Shown one piece after another: positions 10,512 to 20,673 of a stretch of 64,000 bases of DNA. The notes below the pieces were generated by a model. That model made no database searches. It had not been told where the DNA came from and saw only the letters and a list, made by a program, of their open reading frames with translations. The position numbers and the translations under genes were made by a program. Position 1 is the first letter of the stretch; the number at the start of each line of letters is the position of its first letter. Source of the DNA: Candidatus Acidianus copahuensis (lineage in GTDB: Archaea > Thermoproteota > Thermoprotei_A > Sulfolobales > Sulfolobaceae); assembly GCF_000632495.1 (NCBI RefSeq), contig NZ_JFZT01000039.1, positions 238,501-302,500 of the forward strand, given 5' to 3'.

Positions 10512-11299
10512 AGCCTACGCTTAAATATGAGAATTATAAGATTATAAAACTTCGTCTAGTCATAAGTGAAATTTTTGCCATTGTACAAAAAGCATTGTTG
10601 TTTTTACCATATTCAGTTAGGATAAATTATAATATAGAGTTTAATTATAGCGATGAAGTTTATTAGGACTGTGGTATCCGAAATTATCATGTTCCCCCTA
10701 TTTACTATAACCATTTGTCCATTTTTACATGATTATTTATCTTCTTATTGTCTCCTCAATCATTTTCTCCGGATTTTCTAACCCTTGTTCCTCAACGTAG
10801 TTCCTTTCTGTTTTTGGTGATACGTTATACTTTTGACATCCTTTCAACTGACGTTTTTGCTAAGAGCGCTTGTGCAAGGGTTTTTCCTACTTCTCTCCCC
10901 TTCCCTCGAACTTCAAGGTGAAAAAATTATTTATTTTTCTTATTATACGTCGGTTAGGGAGAGTTTATTCTTGCTCATGTTAATCCCCTTGGTAATACCA
11001 ATTCCCCTCACCCTCTCAAGTTTTCTTTAATTGTTTAATTAAAATCTAAATTTTTTAAATATTAAATTTTATTGTTCAGATCTTTTTTTACCATTATGAT
11101 TTTAGATCTAAGGTAAAGTGCGAGGTAGATCCTACAGTAGTACTCTTCACAAAATATCTGATGACTTATGTCATCCTAATTGGAATAAATATAGAGAGTA
11201 AATATGAAAAATCCTTTCTAAAGGATAAGTAGTTTTCTCACCTTAAGAAATATATATTCGTATATTATTCCAAAAGGAAGACATATTTACGTCAGAAAG
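10512..11299. other. Long intergenic stretch with transposase debris
   Basis: About 790 bp with no intact gene. The middle holds a transposase-like fragment on the minus strand (10737-10880, listed separately). The flanks are very A/T-rich. A plus-strand frame at 10833-11030 is a shadow of that fragment. Nothing else supportable was seen before the sod promoter. Confidence 0.6.
10737..10880 (-). pseudogene. Degraded transposase fragment
   Basis: On the minus strand the residues ALLAKTSVERMSKV, then after a 2-nt frameshift NVSPKTERNYVEEQGLENP and EKMIEETIRR, can be read and end in a stop. The combination looks like the helix-turn-helix N-terminal region of a Sulfolobus IS transposase. Only about 45 codons survive, so the IS family is not assigned. 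Confidence 0.45.
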
Positions 11300-11307
11300 A
11301 AATAAAA
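11300..11307 (+). promoter_or_regulatory. TATA-like box of sod
   Basis: AAATAAAA sits 24-31 nt before the sod ATG, compatible with a leaderless transcript. Confidence 0.4.
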
Positions 11308-11330
11308 GTAACTACGATTTAAATGTTGAT

Positions 11331-11963
11331 ATGAGTTCCGGAATTTCTTTCAAAAAATACGAATTACCACCCCTTCCGTATAATCTAGATGCATTGGAAC
11401 CATACATAAGTAAGGACATTATAGATGTACATTATAATGGACATCATAAGGGATATGTAAATGGTGCTAACGCCTTTCTAGATAGAGTAAACAAAGTTCT
11501 AAAAGGAGAATTAGCCTCAGGACAATATGATATGATGGGATTAATGAGAGGTCTAGTATTTAATATAAATGGACATAAGCTCCATGATCTTTACTGGAGG
11601 AATATGACCCCATCAGGTAAAGGTGGTGGAAAGCCCGGCGGTTCATTAGCTGATTTGATAGATAAACAATATGGAAGTTTCGAAAAGTTTAAGCAAATAT
11701 TTACGGAGGCAGCTAACTCGCTTCCAGGAACAGGATGGACGGTTCTTTACTATGATGTAGAGAATGGAAATTTACAGATAATGACCTTTGAGAACCATTT
11801 CCAGAACCATATAGCTGAGTTACCTATTCTGTTAATATTAGATGAGTTTGAGCATGCGTACTATCTGCAATATAAAAACAAGAGAGCAGATTATGTCAAT
11901 AACTGGTGGAATGTAGTAAACTGGGATTTTGCTGACAAGAAACTGCAGAACTACATAAAGTAA
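11331..11963 (+). CDS. sod: Iron superoxide dismutase
   Basis: Dismutates superoxide to peroxide and oxygen. The 210-residue protein has the four metal ligands of Fe/Mn-SOD: H34 (in [11 protein letters not shown]), H85 (GHKLHDLYW), D171 and H175 ([12 protein letters not shown]). The order and spacing match the hyperthermostable Fe-SOD of Sulfolobus. Monocistronic by context: its own A/T-rich upstream region and a T-rich tract directly after the stop. Confidence 0.96.
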   Translation: MSSGISFKKYELPPLPYNLDALEPYISKDIIDVHYNGHHKGYVNGANAFLDRVNKVLKGELASGQYDMMGLMRGLVFNINGHKLHDLYWRNMTPSGKGGGKPGGSLADLIDKQYGSFEKFKQIFTEAANSLPGTGWTVLYYDVENGNLQIMTFENHFQNHIAELPILLILDEFEHAYYLQYKNKRADYVNNWWNVVNWDFADKKLQNYIK

Positions 11964-11987
11964 ACTTTTTTCTATACCTTTTCGTAA
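11964..11987 (+). terminator. T-rich terminator after sod
   Basis: The stop is followed by runs of T (CTTTTTTCTATACCTTTTC), the usual archaeal intrinsic termination signal. The next gene begins at 11995, so read-through may also occur. Confidence 0.45.
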
Positions 11988-11994
11988 TTGTTAT

Positions 11995-13074
11995 ATGGTT
12001 TCAGCAATACTTCTAGCAGGTGGATATGCGACAAGATTAAGACCTTTAAGCCTAACTAAACCGAAGGCATTGTTTCCAGTTTTAGGTAAACCTATAATAG
12101 AATATATATTAGAGGGACTACAGAGAGCACAAATTGAAGATATTCATTTTTCCTTGAGAGTAATGTATAGTAAGATAAATGACTATATTGCATCTAAAGG
12201 GATTAAAGCTAAGATAGCTGTAGAAAGTGAACCTCTAGGTGATGCAGGAGCTCTAAAATATGTGAATTCTTTAAATCGTTTGGACGATACAATTTTGGTA
12301 GTGTATGGAGATATATATAGTGAAGTAGACTTTAATGATTTTTTGAAATTTCATGATGAACACGAATGTCCAATAACAATTATGGGAACTAAGGTAGAAG
12401 ATCCGAGAAGATATGGGGTATTAGTTACAAACGATGATGATAAACTAGAAGAGATAATAGAAAAACCGAAGAATCCTGTTTCAGATATAGTTAACGCTGG
12501 AGTTTATGCGTTTAAAAAAAGCGTCCTTGACAAAATAGATGGACCTTCAATAAGTAAAAATGTTTTACCCAAAGCCCTCAATTCTATGTGTATTTCAGTC
12601 TATAAATATGATGGTATATGGGCAGATATTGGAGTACCAAGAGATTATATGAGGTTAAATATTGAGCTTTTATCTAAGAAATTCCCGAAGGGGTTTATAT
12701 CGACCGAAGCTAAGGTTAGTGAGAAGGCAGAATTAACTCCTCCGTATTATATATCTGAAGGCTCGATAGTAACAGAAAACTCCTATATAGATTCAAATAC
12801 AGTCTTGGGTAGAAGGGTAAGGGTTGATATGGGTTCATATGTCGGGGAAAGTATAATAATGGATGATGTAGAAATTGGAATGAGTAGTTACTTGAGCGGT
12901 GTTATAGTTGCTGATAAGTGCAAGATAGGTAAGTGGAATAGAATAAGCGAAGGCACAATACTTGGAGAGGAAGTTTTAACTTATGATGGCATTATGTGTA
13001 ATAGAGACACAATCATACTCCCAAATAAAGAAGTTACAGAATCAATATATAAGGAGGGAAGAATAATTCTATGA
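11995..13074 (+). CDS. Sugar-1-phosphate nucleotidylyltransferase
   Basis: Makes an NDP-sugar from NTP and a sugar-1-phosphate. The 359-residue protein has the signature [19 protein letters not shown] near the N terminus, the metal-binding YGD at residues 104-106, and EKP around 158, followed by a C-terminal left-handed beta-helix-like part (about residues 245-330). The architecture is that of GDP-mannose/glucose-1-phosphate transferases; the exact sugar and nucleotide cannot be told from sequence. ATGA overlap with the next gene. Confidence 0.9.
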   Translation: MVSAILLAGGYATRLRPLSLTKPKALFPVLGKPIIEYILEGLQRAQIEDIHFSLRVMYSKINDYIASKGIKAKIAVESEPLGDAGALKYVNSLNRLDDTILVVYGDIYSEVDFNDFLKFHDEHECPITIMGTKVEDPRRYGVLVTNDDDKLEEIIEKPKNPVSDIVNAGVYAFKKSVLDKIDGPSISKNVLPKALNSMCISVYKYDGIWADIGVPRDYMRLNIELLSKKFPKGFISTEAKVSEKAELTPPYYISEGSIVTENSYIDSNTVLGRRVRVDMGSYVGESIIMDDVEIGMSSYLSGVIVADKCKIGKWNRISEGTILGEEVLTYDGIMCNRDTIILPNKEVTESIYKEGRIIL

Positions 13075-13751
13075 TTTTAAATGAGATAATAGAAGAATTA
13101 TCATTTGATCTTAAGAAAAGGAAGATAATTAATGTATGTGTAGGTACTAACTATACATCTGTGTTGTTAGATAACCAAACTATGGGAGTTTCGAATACAA
13201 TAAATGAGGGAGAAATAGAATATTCGGGAGAGATTATAGGAAAAACTGCGTACGACTTAGCTTCACAGATAGATACCCCAATTCAAAGAAGTATATCTAC
13301 TGCTATTTTAAATGCCCTAAATTTTATGGAGCTAAATCCAGGAGATCCCATATCCCTATATTCAGGTGAAACTCTCTGTGTCTTTGGCTACTCTCCTTCA
13401 ATAACTGCAAATTTTAAAGAAATAATAACTTATGACTTTTCTGATAAACCTATGGAAAAAGCTAAGGCATTCTCGTCGTTTACTCGTGAGACATGCGATG
13501 TCGCAGTAATATTTGGTTCGTCACTAGTTCTTAACGTTATAGATAAGATTGTAAAGAACGTTAAAGCTGAACATTTAATATTAGAAGGAGTCTCCTCAGT
13601 AGAAGCGCCTATTACGTTAAAGAAGTATGGTTTTGAAGCTATAGGTAAGGTTATACCTGTAGATAAGTACAAAGCTTTTAGGTCAATTTGTGAGGGTGGA
13701 ACTTCAAGAAAATTAGCAAAATATATTACAAGAATGTTCATTAAATTATAA
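13071..13751 (+). CDS. DUF364-like protein (putative metal-chelation domain)
   Basis: 226 residues. The N-terminal part includes the [12 protein letters not shown] and [12 protein letters not shown] segments seen in the DUF4213/DUF364 pair; the C-terminal half carries [10 protein letters not shown] and a [15 protein letters not shown] motif near the proposed substrate-binding site. DUF364 proteins are often linked to metal or cofactor metabolism, but no reaction is established. It starts 4 nt inside the nucleotidyltransferase gene and overlaps the convergent neighbour by 11 bp. Confidence 0.7.
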   Translation: MILNEIIEELSFDLKKRKIINVCVGTNYTSVLLDNQTMGVSNTINEGEIEYSGEIIGKTAYDLASQIDTPIQRSISTAILNALNFMELNPGDPISLYSGETLCVFGYSPSITANFKEIITYDFSDKPMEKAKAFSSFTRETCDVAVIFGSSLVLNVIDKIVKNVKAEHLILEGVSSVEAPITLKKYGFEAIGKVIPVDKYKAFRSICEGGTSRKLAKYITRMFIKL

Positions 13752-14889
13752 ACTGTATATCCTCTAATTTCTCGTAACACTTATCTCCTCTTTTATATCT
13801 ACATTCGAGATTTTTAACGAACTCTAACCTAATGTCAGTATATGGTCCTTTGTTACTCGTCTTGACTAGATCCTCTATCTTTATGAGAGATATAGCTATT
13901 CTAGCTAAAACCTTGAGATCTCTTGAACCAGCATAAGCGCAATTTATTGCTTTTCTTGCCTCTTCTACGTAATTTTGTTCACCCGTAATAGCGTAAAGCC
14001 TAGCTAAGAATATTGAAACTTCTGCGTTAGCTAAAGGTTCTAAGAAAGTTACTTGTGTTAACCTGTCTTTTGGAGGAGAATCTTTAAAACCTTTTTCATG
14101 GGTTAGGTTTTGCTTTATATACTGATGGATTTCCAATGCCTTCGAAAGAAATTCTTGATCCTCTGTTCTTTCATATTCTGTTAATAAGGCGTTCCCTACT
14201 GAGGCTTCATCTATAAGCAAACCCTTGTTCTCCATTTTTTTGCTTCTAAAAACAGATCCTTCTTTGATTAACTCAAAGAGAACTTTTCCATTTTCTTTCC
14301 CTGCTTCAACTGAAAAAGCTATGTTCTGTGCGTAAGGACTAGGCTGTAATTCATCTCCATTAATTAGAAATTTAGCTTCAGGAGTTAACGGTTTTATTTC
14401 TTTTTCTCCTGACTTATATTTTTCATCTAACTTTTCTATAAATCTGTATAGCTGTATAGCTCTATGATCTGCTGGAATTCCATTAAGTATGTCTCCGATA
14501 ACTTCGTATATTATTTCCTGTTTAACAGGTTCTTCTGGTGTCGGTATATAGTCCTTGAGTTTTTCTCCGTTATATCCCTTTAAGTACGCTTCTACAATTT
14601 CCCTAGTTTTATCTTCAATAAATTTAGCATCACTAGATTGAATAATGCCTAAAAGATTAGCCTCTGGAGATAATATAACGAATGATGGTACATAATAAGT
14701 GTTGAACCTAGAAAGGTATTCTGGGTATTCGTTAAGATTTATTTGTTTAGTATAAAATCTGCCAAATATAGGAAGATTTGATAATTCATTGAATACTTTT
14801 TCACATTCGTCACACTCGTCAGCTGTCATGAAAAGTCCTATTAGTTTATCATAGAACTTTGCATCTTGGAAAAGTCTTTCGTCTATCAT
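13741..14889 (-). CDS. Thioredoxin-domain protein related to the YyaL/DUF255 group
   Basis: I start at the ATG at 14889 (a TTG lies one codon upstream). 382 residues: an N-terminal thioredoxin-like domain with the pair CDEC and a VPSFVILSP cis-Pro strand, then a helical part with a repeat-like [21 protein letters not shown] segment resembling an alpha/alpha toroid. That order recalls YyaL (spermatogenesis-associated protein 20) proteins, but this one is considerably shorter and lacks much of the glycosidase-like domain. Function unknown. Confidence 0.75.
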   Translation of the reverse strand: MIDERLFQDAKFYDKLIGLFMTADECDECEKVFNELSNLPIFGRFYTKQINLNEYPEYLSRFNTYYVPSFVILSPEANLLGIIQSSDAKFIEDKTREIVEAYLKGYNGEKLKDYIPTPEEPVKQEIIYEVIGDILNGIPADHRAIQLYRFIEKLDEKYKSGEKEIKPLTPEAKFLINGDELQPSPYAQNIAFSVEAGKENGKVLFELIKEGSVFRSKKMENKGLLIDEASVGNALLTEYERTEDQEFLSKALEIHQYIKQNLTHEKGFKDSPPKDRLTQVTFLEPLANAEVSIFLARLYAITGEQNYVEEARKAINCAYAGSRDLKVLARIAISLIKIEDLVKTSNKGPYTDIRLEFVKNLECRYKRGDKCYEKLEDIQFII

Positions 14890-14933
14890 CAATAGCGTAA
14901 TATTTATTTAGTATATAATTCTACTCTTTGCCT

Positions 14934-15269
14934 ATGAGTAGAGCTCCTACAAAATGGAAATGTGATCTATGTAATAACGCCATATATTGGGACGAATTAT
15001 TCACATATACGTCAAAGAAAAATGTAGTGCATTTCAATTGTTTTAAGGATAAAGCATTAAAAACTACTAAAATTGATGAAAAACAGATTAGAGCTATAGT
15101 TGACTCTCTAGAGGACGAACTTAAGATGATTACTTTATATAAGCAGAGAATTCCACTAGTGACTGATGAAGAGGTAAAGAAGTTTATGGAACAAGCAGAG
15201 AAAGACGCTGAAAAAAACTCAGCGATGTTAACGAGAGCTGTAGAGAAACTATCCAGAGTTCTAGAGTAA
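14934..15269 (+). CDS. DUF2175-like zinc-finger protein
   Basis: 111 residues from the ATG at 14934 (a TTG at 14928 would add two residues). The N-terminal [19 protein letters not shown] and a later HFNCF give a C-x2-C...H-x2-C zinc-binding arrangement, followed by a helical [13 protein letters not shown] region. It fits a family of small archaeal proteins found mainly in Sulfolobales (DUF2175). No function is known. Divergent from the thioredoxin-domain gene with a 44-nt intergenic promoter region. Confidence 0.75.
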   Translation: MSRAPTKWKCDLCNNAIYWDELFTYTSKKNVVHFNCFKDKALKTTKIDEKQIRAIVDSLEDELKMITLYKQRIPLVTDEEVKKFMEQAEKDAEKNSAMLTRAVEKLSRVLE

Positions 15270-15316
15270 CATCAACTCCAAGCACTTTTTTAATTTTAGG
15301 ATAAATAGATTTTTAA

Positions 15317-16075
15317 ATGAAAGTCGAGCTTGTTTCTTTTACTTCTGATGGGGAGAAGGTTATAGCTATTGCCTCAAAGATGTCTCGTTCAAGGAAAGGA
15401 TGGGATTCTCATCAGCAAATGCCAAAGGAAGAAATAGAGGTCTGGATTCGTGACGCTATTACTCACGGTTATTGGAGCGTTTTAGAACACTCTTCTTACA
15501 CTTTTTCTATAGAAGGGATTTCTAGGGTCGCTTCACATCAGCTTGTTAGACATAGGATAGCATCATATACACAGATGAGCCACCGTTTCGCTAAACCTGT
15601 TGATGAGTATTACAAACCAGTCATCCCGCCATCTATAAAAAAGAGATCAGAACAGGCAGAACAGGCGTATAATTCAGCTTACGAAGCTTATTTTTCTCTT
15701 TTGGAAGAAGGAGTCCCAGAAGAAGACGCTAGGTACGTCTTACCAAACGGGGTAAACACAAACGTTGTTGTGACAATGAATGCTAGAGAGTTGTATAATT
15801 TCTTTGCTTTACGTCTGTGTAGTAGGGCTCAGTGGGAAATAAGAGAAGTAGCTTGGAAGATGCTTGAGGAAGTAAAAAAAGTCCACCCTATCCTCTTTAA
15901 GTACGCTGGGCCTAACTGCTTAATTCATGAAAACTTCGTTAGAGAAGAACCAATAACCTTGGACGAGCTTTCTAGTAAAAAGATAGTCTCTGAACGATGT
16001 ATAGAAGGTGTAAAAAGGGACGGTATTCCTAAATGCGTGTTAAATGCTAGACAAATTTCCCTTACTCCTTTATGA
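15317..16075 (+). CDS. thyX: Flavin-dependent thymidylate synthase
   Basis: Makes dTMP from dUMP using methylene-tetrahydrofolate and FAD. The ThyX signature RHR-x7-S is present as [13 protein letters not shown] (residues 78-90), preceded by HSSYTFSI and followed by a second motif region [11 protein letters not shown] near residue 170. At 252 residues it is normal for archaeal ThyX. No thyA is in the window. Single-gene unit, with an A/T-rich promoter-like stretch before it. Confidence 0.96.
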   Translation: MKVELVSFTSDGEKVIAIASKMSRSRKGWDSHQQMPKEEIEVWIRDAITHGYWSVLEHSSYTFSIEGISRVASHQLVRHRIASYTQMSHRFAKPVDEYYKPVIPPSIKKRSEQAEQAYNSAYEAYFSLLEEGVPEEDARYVLPNGVNTNVVVTMNARELYNFFALRLCSRAQWEIREVAWKMLEEVKKVHPILFKYAGPNCLIHENFVREEPITLDELSSKKIVSERCIEGVKRDGIPKCVLNARQISLTPL

Positions 16076-16257
16076 TACTTAACGCTTTAACATAGATCAC
16101 ATTTTTTCAGTTGATAAAATCAACAGAACTATATCATAAAGTTAAACAATTCTCATAAAAGTGGAAGTAAATTATGTTTTCTTTTTTACAAATTAAATTG
16201 TCCTTATCTAAAATTAGATTGTATATACATTATAAGCAAGTCTAAATTCTGTTAAGA

Positions 16258-16268
16258 AAAATATTTAA
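16258..16268 (+). promoter_or_regulatory. Putative promoter of the nuo operon
   Basis: AAATATTTAAG lies 27-37 nt before the nuoA ATG. The 219-bp space between thyX and nuoA is otherwise A/T-rich with no other signal. Confidence 0.45.
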
Positions 16269-16294
16269 GGAGCATAAGTTGTTTAACTACTAAT

Positions 16295-16684
16295 ATGGCA
16301 TTAACACAGCCTCTTGTATCCTTAGGTTTATTAATAGTCCTTACTCTAGGGGCAGGCTATGGAGGATATAAACTACTCTCTCTAGTTGTCCCAAGCGAGA
16401 GAACACCAGTAAAGATGAGTAGATTTGAGGCTGGAAATATACCTACAGGCTTAGGTCGAATTTGGTTTCCTCTACAATATTATGGATACTTGTTAATCTA
16501 TACTACTATAGAACCCATAATAGTCCTCTTATTTTTAATAGCATATGCTCCATTTTACAATAATTTTATAGAATTTAGAAATTTGTTTGTAGTAGTAGGT
16601 TCGTTTATTGTACTTGTATATCCAGTTTTGTATTATTCCATAAAACAAATAAATGTTGTTTTAAATTGGGTGTTGAACAGATGA
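16295..16684 (+). CDS. nuoA: Complex I subunit A (NuoA-like)
   Basis: Small membrane subunit of respiratory complex I. The 129 residues have three hydrophobic helices (about 8-29, 64-88 and 97-118) and the loop [22 protein letters not shown], the A-subunit signature. It opens the operon and shares an ATGA overlap with nuoC; note that the usual nuoB is not between them. Confidence 0.88.
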   Translation: MALTQPLVSLGLLIVLTLGAGYGGYKLLSLVVPSERTPVKMSRFEAGNIPTGLGRIWFPLQYYGYLLIYTTIEPIIVLLFLIAYAPFYNNFIEFRNLFVVVGSFIVLVYPVLYYSIKQINVVLNWVLNR

Positions 16685-17163
16685 CTCAGAGAGCAATAGA
16701 TCTAATAGTAACAGAATTACAAAAGATGAAGGTAAGTGCAAAAGCGGAAAGCGATACAAGAGGATATGTAGAAGTTCCTAAAGATAGAATTGTGGAAGTC
16801 GCAAAGAAGTTAAAGGAATTGGGCTTTGATCACGTTAAAGCTGTTACTGGAATAGATTTTCCCGAACAAGAGAAAATTCAACTGATATATCATGTATCCT
16901 CATATTCAGAAAACCTATACAATATTATATTTGAGATAAAGAGCTTTACTTCCTACAAGGATTGTGTTATGCCTAGTCTAATTACAGTTTGGGAAAGCTC
17001 TTGGACAGGTGAAAGAGAGACTCATGAAATGTTAGGTGTCTATTTTGAAGGACATCCTGATATGAGAAGGTTGTTTTTACCAGAAGATTTTGATGGAGTT
17101 TATCCTCTAAGGAAAGAGTTTAAGATTAAGTTGGAGGGATTGTTCGTTGACAAATCAGAATGA
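16681..17163 (+). CDS. nuoC: Complex I subunit C (30-kDa type)
   Basis: Peripheral arm subunit, 160 residues from the ATG at 16681 (overlapping the nuoA stop). The signature [18 protein letters not shown] and the end [18 protein letters not shown] match the family's conserved C-terminal half. The stop lies 14 nt inside nuoD, so the genes are coupled. Confidence 0.93.
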   Translation: MTQRAIDLIVTELQKMKVSAKAESDTRGYVEVPKDRIVEVAKKLKELGFDHVKAVTGIDFPEQEKIQLIYHVSSYSENLYNIIFEIKSFTSYKDCVMPSLITVWESSWTGERETHEMLGVYFEGHPDMRRLFLPEDFDGVYPLRKEFKIKLEGLFVDKSE

Positions 17164-18346
17164 CTTTATGGATGTAGAAGTAGTTCCAGTTACAGGCGAG
17201 CTTAATGTAGGTCCTCAGCATCCAGGATCTGGACATATGAGAATATTAGTAAAGCTAAGTGGTGATATAGTTGACGATGTAGAACTTGATGTAGGTTATG
17301 TTCATAGAGCAGTAGAAAAATTGGGAGAGAATAGAAACTACATGCATTTGATACCTTTAGTGGAAAGACCGGCGATACTCGATTCAGTACACATGAACAT
17401 GGGCTATGTTATGGCAGTGGAGAAAATAATTAATGTCGACGTTCCTGAAAGGGCTCTATACTTAAGGAGTTTTGCCGCTGAAGTTAATAGAATAGCAAGC
17501 CATTTCTATGGAATAGGAATACTAGGAATTTTCTTAGGTCACTCAACCTCCTTTATGTGGGGTTTTGGGGACAGGGAGATTTGGGTACACATATTAGAGG
17601 CATTAACTGGGGCAAGAGTTACAAACTCCTATGTTATCCCTGGAGGAGTAAGAAGAGATATCTCACCATCAATTATTGAGATGACAAAAAAGGCAATTTC
17701 TTACACACGGAGAAAATTAAATGATTGGAAAAAAATCTTTTTCAACAATCCGACAATTAGGGCTAGACTCGAAAATGTAGGAGTTATGACAAAAGATCAG
17801 GCGATAGCTTGGGGAGCTGTAGGTCCTAACCTTAGGGCGTCTGGAGTTTACTTTGACGTTAGAAAGGCTGAACCTTACGCTGCTTACTCTAAGCTAGACT
17901 TTGATATTCCAGTTTACAAAGAGGGAGATGGTTATGCAAGATCAATGGTGAGATTAGAAGAGATAGAACAAAGCATGAGAATTTTAGAGCAAATAATAAA
18001 GGATATACCTCAAGGTCCAATACTTAGTGAGAGATTTCTCAAACAGATACCTCCTACCAGAATGAAAAAGTGGGTAGAAGGACAAGGAAGGATAGTCCTT
18101 CCAGGTTATTATGCCTCATTTAGACCTCCAAAGGGCGAAGCTACATCGAGGGTAGAAGCAGGAAGAGGAGAGTTAATGTATTACGTCATGAGCGACGGAT
18201 CTGCGAAACCGTATAGGCTAAGAATGATAACACCTTCCTATAGACTAATTTATGTTTTTAAGAATCTTTGTAAGGGAGTTAGATATGCAGATGTCGTATC
18301 CATTTACGGTAGCCTAGATTATTTCCCTCCGGAGGCAGATAGGTGA
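17147..18346 (+). CDS. nuoD: Complex I subunit D (49-kDa type)
   Basis: Quinone-site subunit, 399 residues. Visible signatures: [12 protein letters not shown] at the N terminus, [10 protein letters not shown], and RRDISPS in the middle. I keep the TTG start at 17147, because GGAGGG lies 8 nt upstream; an ATG at 17168 has no Shine-Dalgarno. It overlaps nuoC by 17 nt and ends in a TGATG join with nuoH. Confidence 0.94.
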   Translation: MTNQNDFMDVEVVPVTGELNVGPQHPGSGHMRILVKLSGDIVDDVELDVGYVHRAVEKLGENRNYMHLIPLVERPAILDSVHMNMGYVMAVEKIINVDVPERALYLRSFAAEVNRIASHFYGIGILGIFLGHSTSFMWGFGDREIWVHILEALTGARVTNSYVIPGGVRRDISPSIIEMTKKAISYTRRKLNDWKKIFFNNPTIRARLENVGVMTKDQAIAWGAVGPNLRASGVYFDVRKAEPYAAYSKLDFDIPVYKEGDGYARSMVRLEEIEQSMRILEQIIKDIPQGPILSERFLKQIPPTRMKKWVEGQGRIVLPGYYASFRPPKGEATSRVEAGRGELMYYVMSDGSAKPYRLRMITPSYRLIYVFKNLCKGVRYADVVSIYGSLDYFPPEADR

Positions 18347-19404
18347 TGGATTTCATATCAATATTAAGATTTTATTTCTTTTATCCATCTTTTTTTGATA
18401 TAATAATATTTCCAGGATTAATATTATTTGCAGTTATATTGTTAACTGCTATATGGTTTGAAAGAAAAGCAGCGGCCAGAGTTCAAATGAGAGTTGGTCC
18501 CTATTATGCCTCTAAGAGATCAGGAGGATTTCTACAACTGGTAGCTGATGCTCTTAAGTTTGTCTTCTCTGAAATGATTATACCAGATCAAGTTAACCCA
18601 ACGCTTTTTGTGTTAGCCCCAGCACTACTCCTAATGATTTCTATATTGCCTTTTGCCGTAGTTCCAGTGTCTATAATACCCAAATCAGGTTCAATTTTCT
18701 CACCATACTTTCACGACTTTTACGATCCGAATATAGGAATGGGTGTGTTGTCAGGATTTTTCACTCAATACAACCTAGTTCTAGTGTTAGCCCTTGAAGC
18801 GATATATCCTATTTTCATTATATTTATGGGCTGGGTTACAAATAACAGATTTGCTATCTTAGGTTCAGTAAGGGAGACGATGCTATCAGTAAGCTATGAT
18901 GTATTAATATTTATGGCAACGGTCTCCTTAGCGCTAGAATTTCATACCCTAGATATTGCCCAAATTGTTCAAAGAGGTATACCAGGTATACTAGCAAATC
19001 CATTTGCAGCTCTAGTATTTTTTATTGGAATGTTGATAGGGAGCTCTAGATTCCCATTTGACATAGTCGAGGCTGAGACAGAACTAGTAGTAGGCCCAGC
19101 AACAGAATATAGCGGATTTCTGTTTGTAATAACGATGGCCCCTGCATATATAGGTAACTTCATCTACTCATTTATTTTCGTAGATCTATTTTTAGGTGGT
19201 TGGTTGCCATTTACTGGTCTTCCTGGAGCCGCTTATACCGCTCTAAAGGCGGTAATTGTGTTATTTTTTTCCGTATTCATGAGATCAGTATATGGAAGGT
19301 ATAGATTAGATCAAGCTCTAAGGGGAAGTTGGAAATATCTATTCCCTCTTTCTCTTTTTGCATTAATATTTGGTATGGTGGTGGGTTTCCTATGGATAGC
19401 GTAA
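18346..19404 (+). CDS. nuoH: Complex I subunit H (membrane, quinone-binding)
   Basis: 352 residues, about eight hydrophobic helices. Family signatures [14 protein letters not shown] (about residues 35-48) and [13 protein letters not shown] (about 228-240) are present and lie on the quinone/proton path. Start ATG overlaps the nuoD stop; an alternative GTG is one codon upstream. Overlaps nuoI by 13 nt. Confidence 0.95.
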   Translation: MDFISILRFYFFYPSFFDIIIFPGLILFAVILLTAIWFERKAAARVQMRVGPYYASKRSGGFLQLVADALKFVFSEMIIPDQVNPTLFVLAPALLLMISILPFAVVPVSIIPKSGSIFSPYFHDFYDPNIGMGVLSGFFTQYNLVLVLALEAIYPIFIIFMGWVTNNRFAILGSVRETMLSVSYDVLIFMATVSLALEFHTLDIAQIVQRGIPGILANPFAALVFFIGMLIGSSRFPFDIVEAETELVVGPATEYSGFLFVITMAPAYIGNFIYSFIFVDLFLGGWLPFTGLPGAAYTALKAVIVLFFSVFMRSVYGRYRLDQALRGSWKYLFPLSLFALIFGMVVGFLWIA

Positions 19405-19898
19405 AAAAAGAACCTAAAGAATATAAAAAAGAAAATCCGATCGGTCTTTTTGGAGATCATTTAAATGCAATAGCTACTGGACTTAAGTACTTTGCTAAAC
19501 CTCAAAGAATAACTCTGAAGTACCCAGAAGAGTCCATTCGCTTACCCACGGGTTATAGGGGATTGATAAGACTATACAAGGACGTTTGTATCGGTTGTAC
19601 TTTATGTGCTATGATATGCCCAGCAGATGCTATGAAGATGATGACTCAGGAAGGAAAGAAATTGCCTATAATAAATTATGGTAGATGTGTATTTTGTGGA
19701 TTTTGCGTAGATATCTGCCCTGTAGATGCGTTAAAGGAAACAGGAGTACATGACGTAGCATTCTCTAATAGGAGAGATTTAATCTTTGATCCTGATAAAT
19801 TTAATAAAAATTATGACGTTCCATTTACTGGAGTTGTAAGGAAAGTTAGGGCCGAGGTAGACGAGAAAAAGGGGATAAGATATGTACCAGATAGCTGA
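19392..19898 (+). CDS. nuoI: Complex I subunit I (2 x [4Fe-4S])
   Basis: Electron-transfer subunit of the peripheral arm. From the ATG at 19392 it is 168 residues, with two ferredoxin motifs: C66, C69, C72, C76 ([12 protein letters not shown]) and C99, C102, C105, C109 ([12 protein letters not shown]). The ATG lies 13 nt inside nuoH, and the stop is 17 nt inside nuoJ. Confidence 0.95.
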   Translation: MDSVKKEPKEYKKENPIGLFGDHLNAIATGLKYFAKPQRITLKYPEESIRLPTGYRGLIRLYKDVCIGCTLCAMICPADAMKMMTQEGKKLPIINYGRCVFCGFCVDICPVDALKETGVHDVAFSNRRDLIFDPDKFNKNYDVPFTGVVRKVRAEVDEKKGIRYVPDS

Positions 19899-20382
19899 AG
19901 CTCTGCAGTTAACATTATTTTCAATTTTTGCTATATCTTCTGTTGCAGCATCGATATTCATAGTCTCGTCAAAGAACGTCTTTTACTCTGCGATTTCCTT
20001 AGCTATCCTTGGGATTAGTATAGCTGCAGATATCGCATTACTTGATCCATCTTCCTATTCTATATACTCAGTATTCCATGTTCTGCTTTATGTTGGGGCA
20101 ACGGTTGTGTTTCTTTCAGTCTCTTTAGTAATGTTTAGAGGTTTAGATGTTAGAGAAGTGAGAATATCGTGGGCTCCAGTGGTTTCTCTAATAGTTGTAG
20201 CTTTTGTGTTTGTAGCAGTTTTAGCGTCACTCAGTAACGTTCCTCCTGTCGAACCTAAGCCAGTAAATCTCGTCGTTTTAGCTCAGGACGTACTTAATAC
20301 CTATTGGTTTCCAGCGTTCATTCTAATTGTAGGTCTATTAACAACATTAGTAGAGGCTATAGCTTTAGCCAGGAGGGAATAA
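19882..20382 (+). CDS. nuoJ: Complex I subunit J
   Basis: 166-residue membrane protein with about five hydrophobic helices (residues 10-32, 37-55, 63-85, 100-122, 141-162). The [17 protein letters not shown] segment fits the NuoJ helix with its pi-bulge. Operon position between I and K supports the call. Confidence 0.87.
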   Translation: MYQIAEALQLTLFSIFAISSVAASIFIVSSKNVFYSAISLAILGISIAADIALLDPSSYSIYSVFHVLLYVGATVVFLSVSLVMFRGLDVREVRISWAPVVSLIVVAFVFVAVLASLSNVPPVEPKPVNLVVLAQDVLNTYWFPAFILIVGLLTTLVEAIALARRE

Positions 20383-20384
20383 TA

Positions 20385-20672
20385 ATGATCCTTGTCTCTT
20401 ATTATGGTATAGCTCTTTCAATAATTCTAGTAGGAGCAGGAACTTATGGTCTTCTTAATAGCAAAAATATAATAAGGATCTTACTCTCATCTGAAATAAT
20501 ACTTAATTCATCAATTCTTTTTGTATTTTCCTTATCTAGTTTGATAGGGAAAGTATATAATCCAATTATTTTTTCTGTATTTGCTATAGGTATGGCTTTA
20601 ACTGAGGTTGTAGTTGCTTTTGCCTCAATAATCTTATATTATAGAGTTAAAGGTTCTCTAGAGGTGGAATGA
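20385..20672 (+). CDS. nuoK: Complex I subunit K
   Basis: 95-residue, three-helix membrane protein from the ATG at 20385, with GGAGGG 7 nt upstream. It has the NuoK helix-2 glutamate ([12 protein letters not shown]) and the helix-3 glutamate [11 protein letters not shown] that belong to the proton path. Followed by a GTG start of the fused antiporter gene after 1 nt. Confidence 0.9.
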   Translation: MILVSYYGIALSIILVGAGTYGLLNSKNIIRILLSSEIILNSSILFVFSLSSLIGKVYNPIIFSVFAIGMALTEVVVAFASIILYYRVKGSLEVE

Positions 20673-20673
20673 G

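Noticed and set aside
10833..11030. Plus-strand 65-codon hydrophobic frame
   Set aside because: It is the antisense of a transposase-like fragment and has no support of its own.
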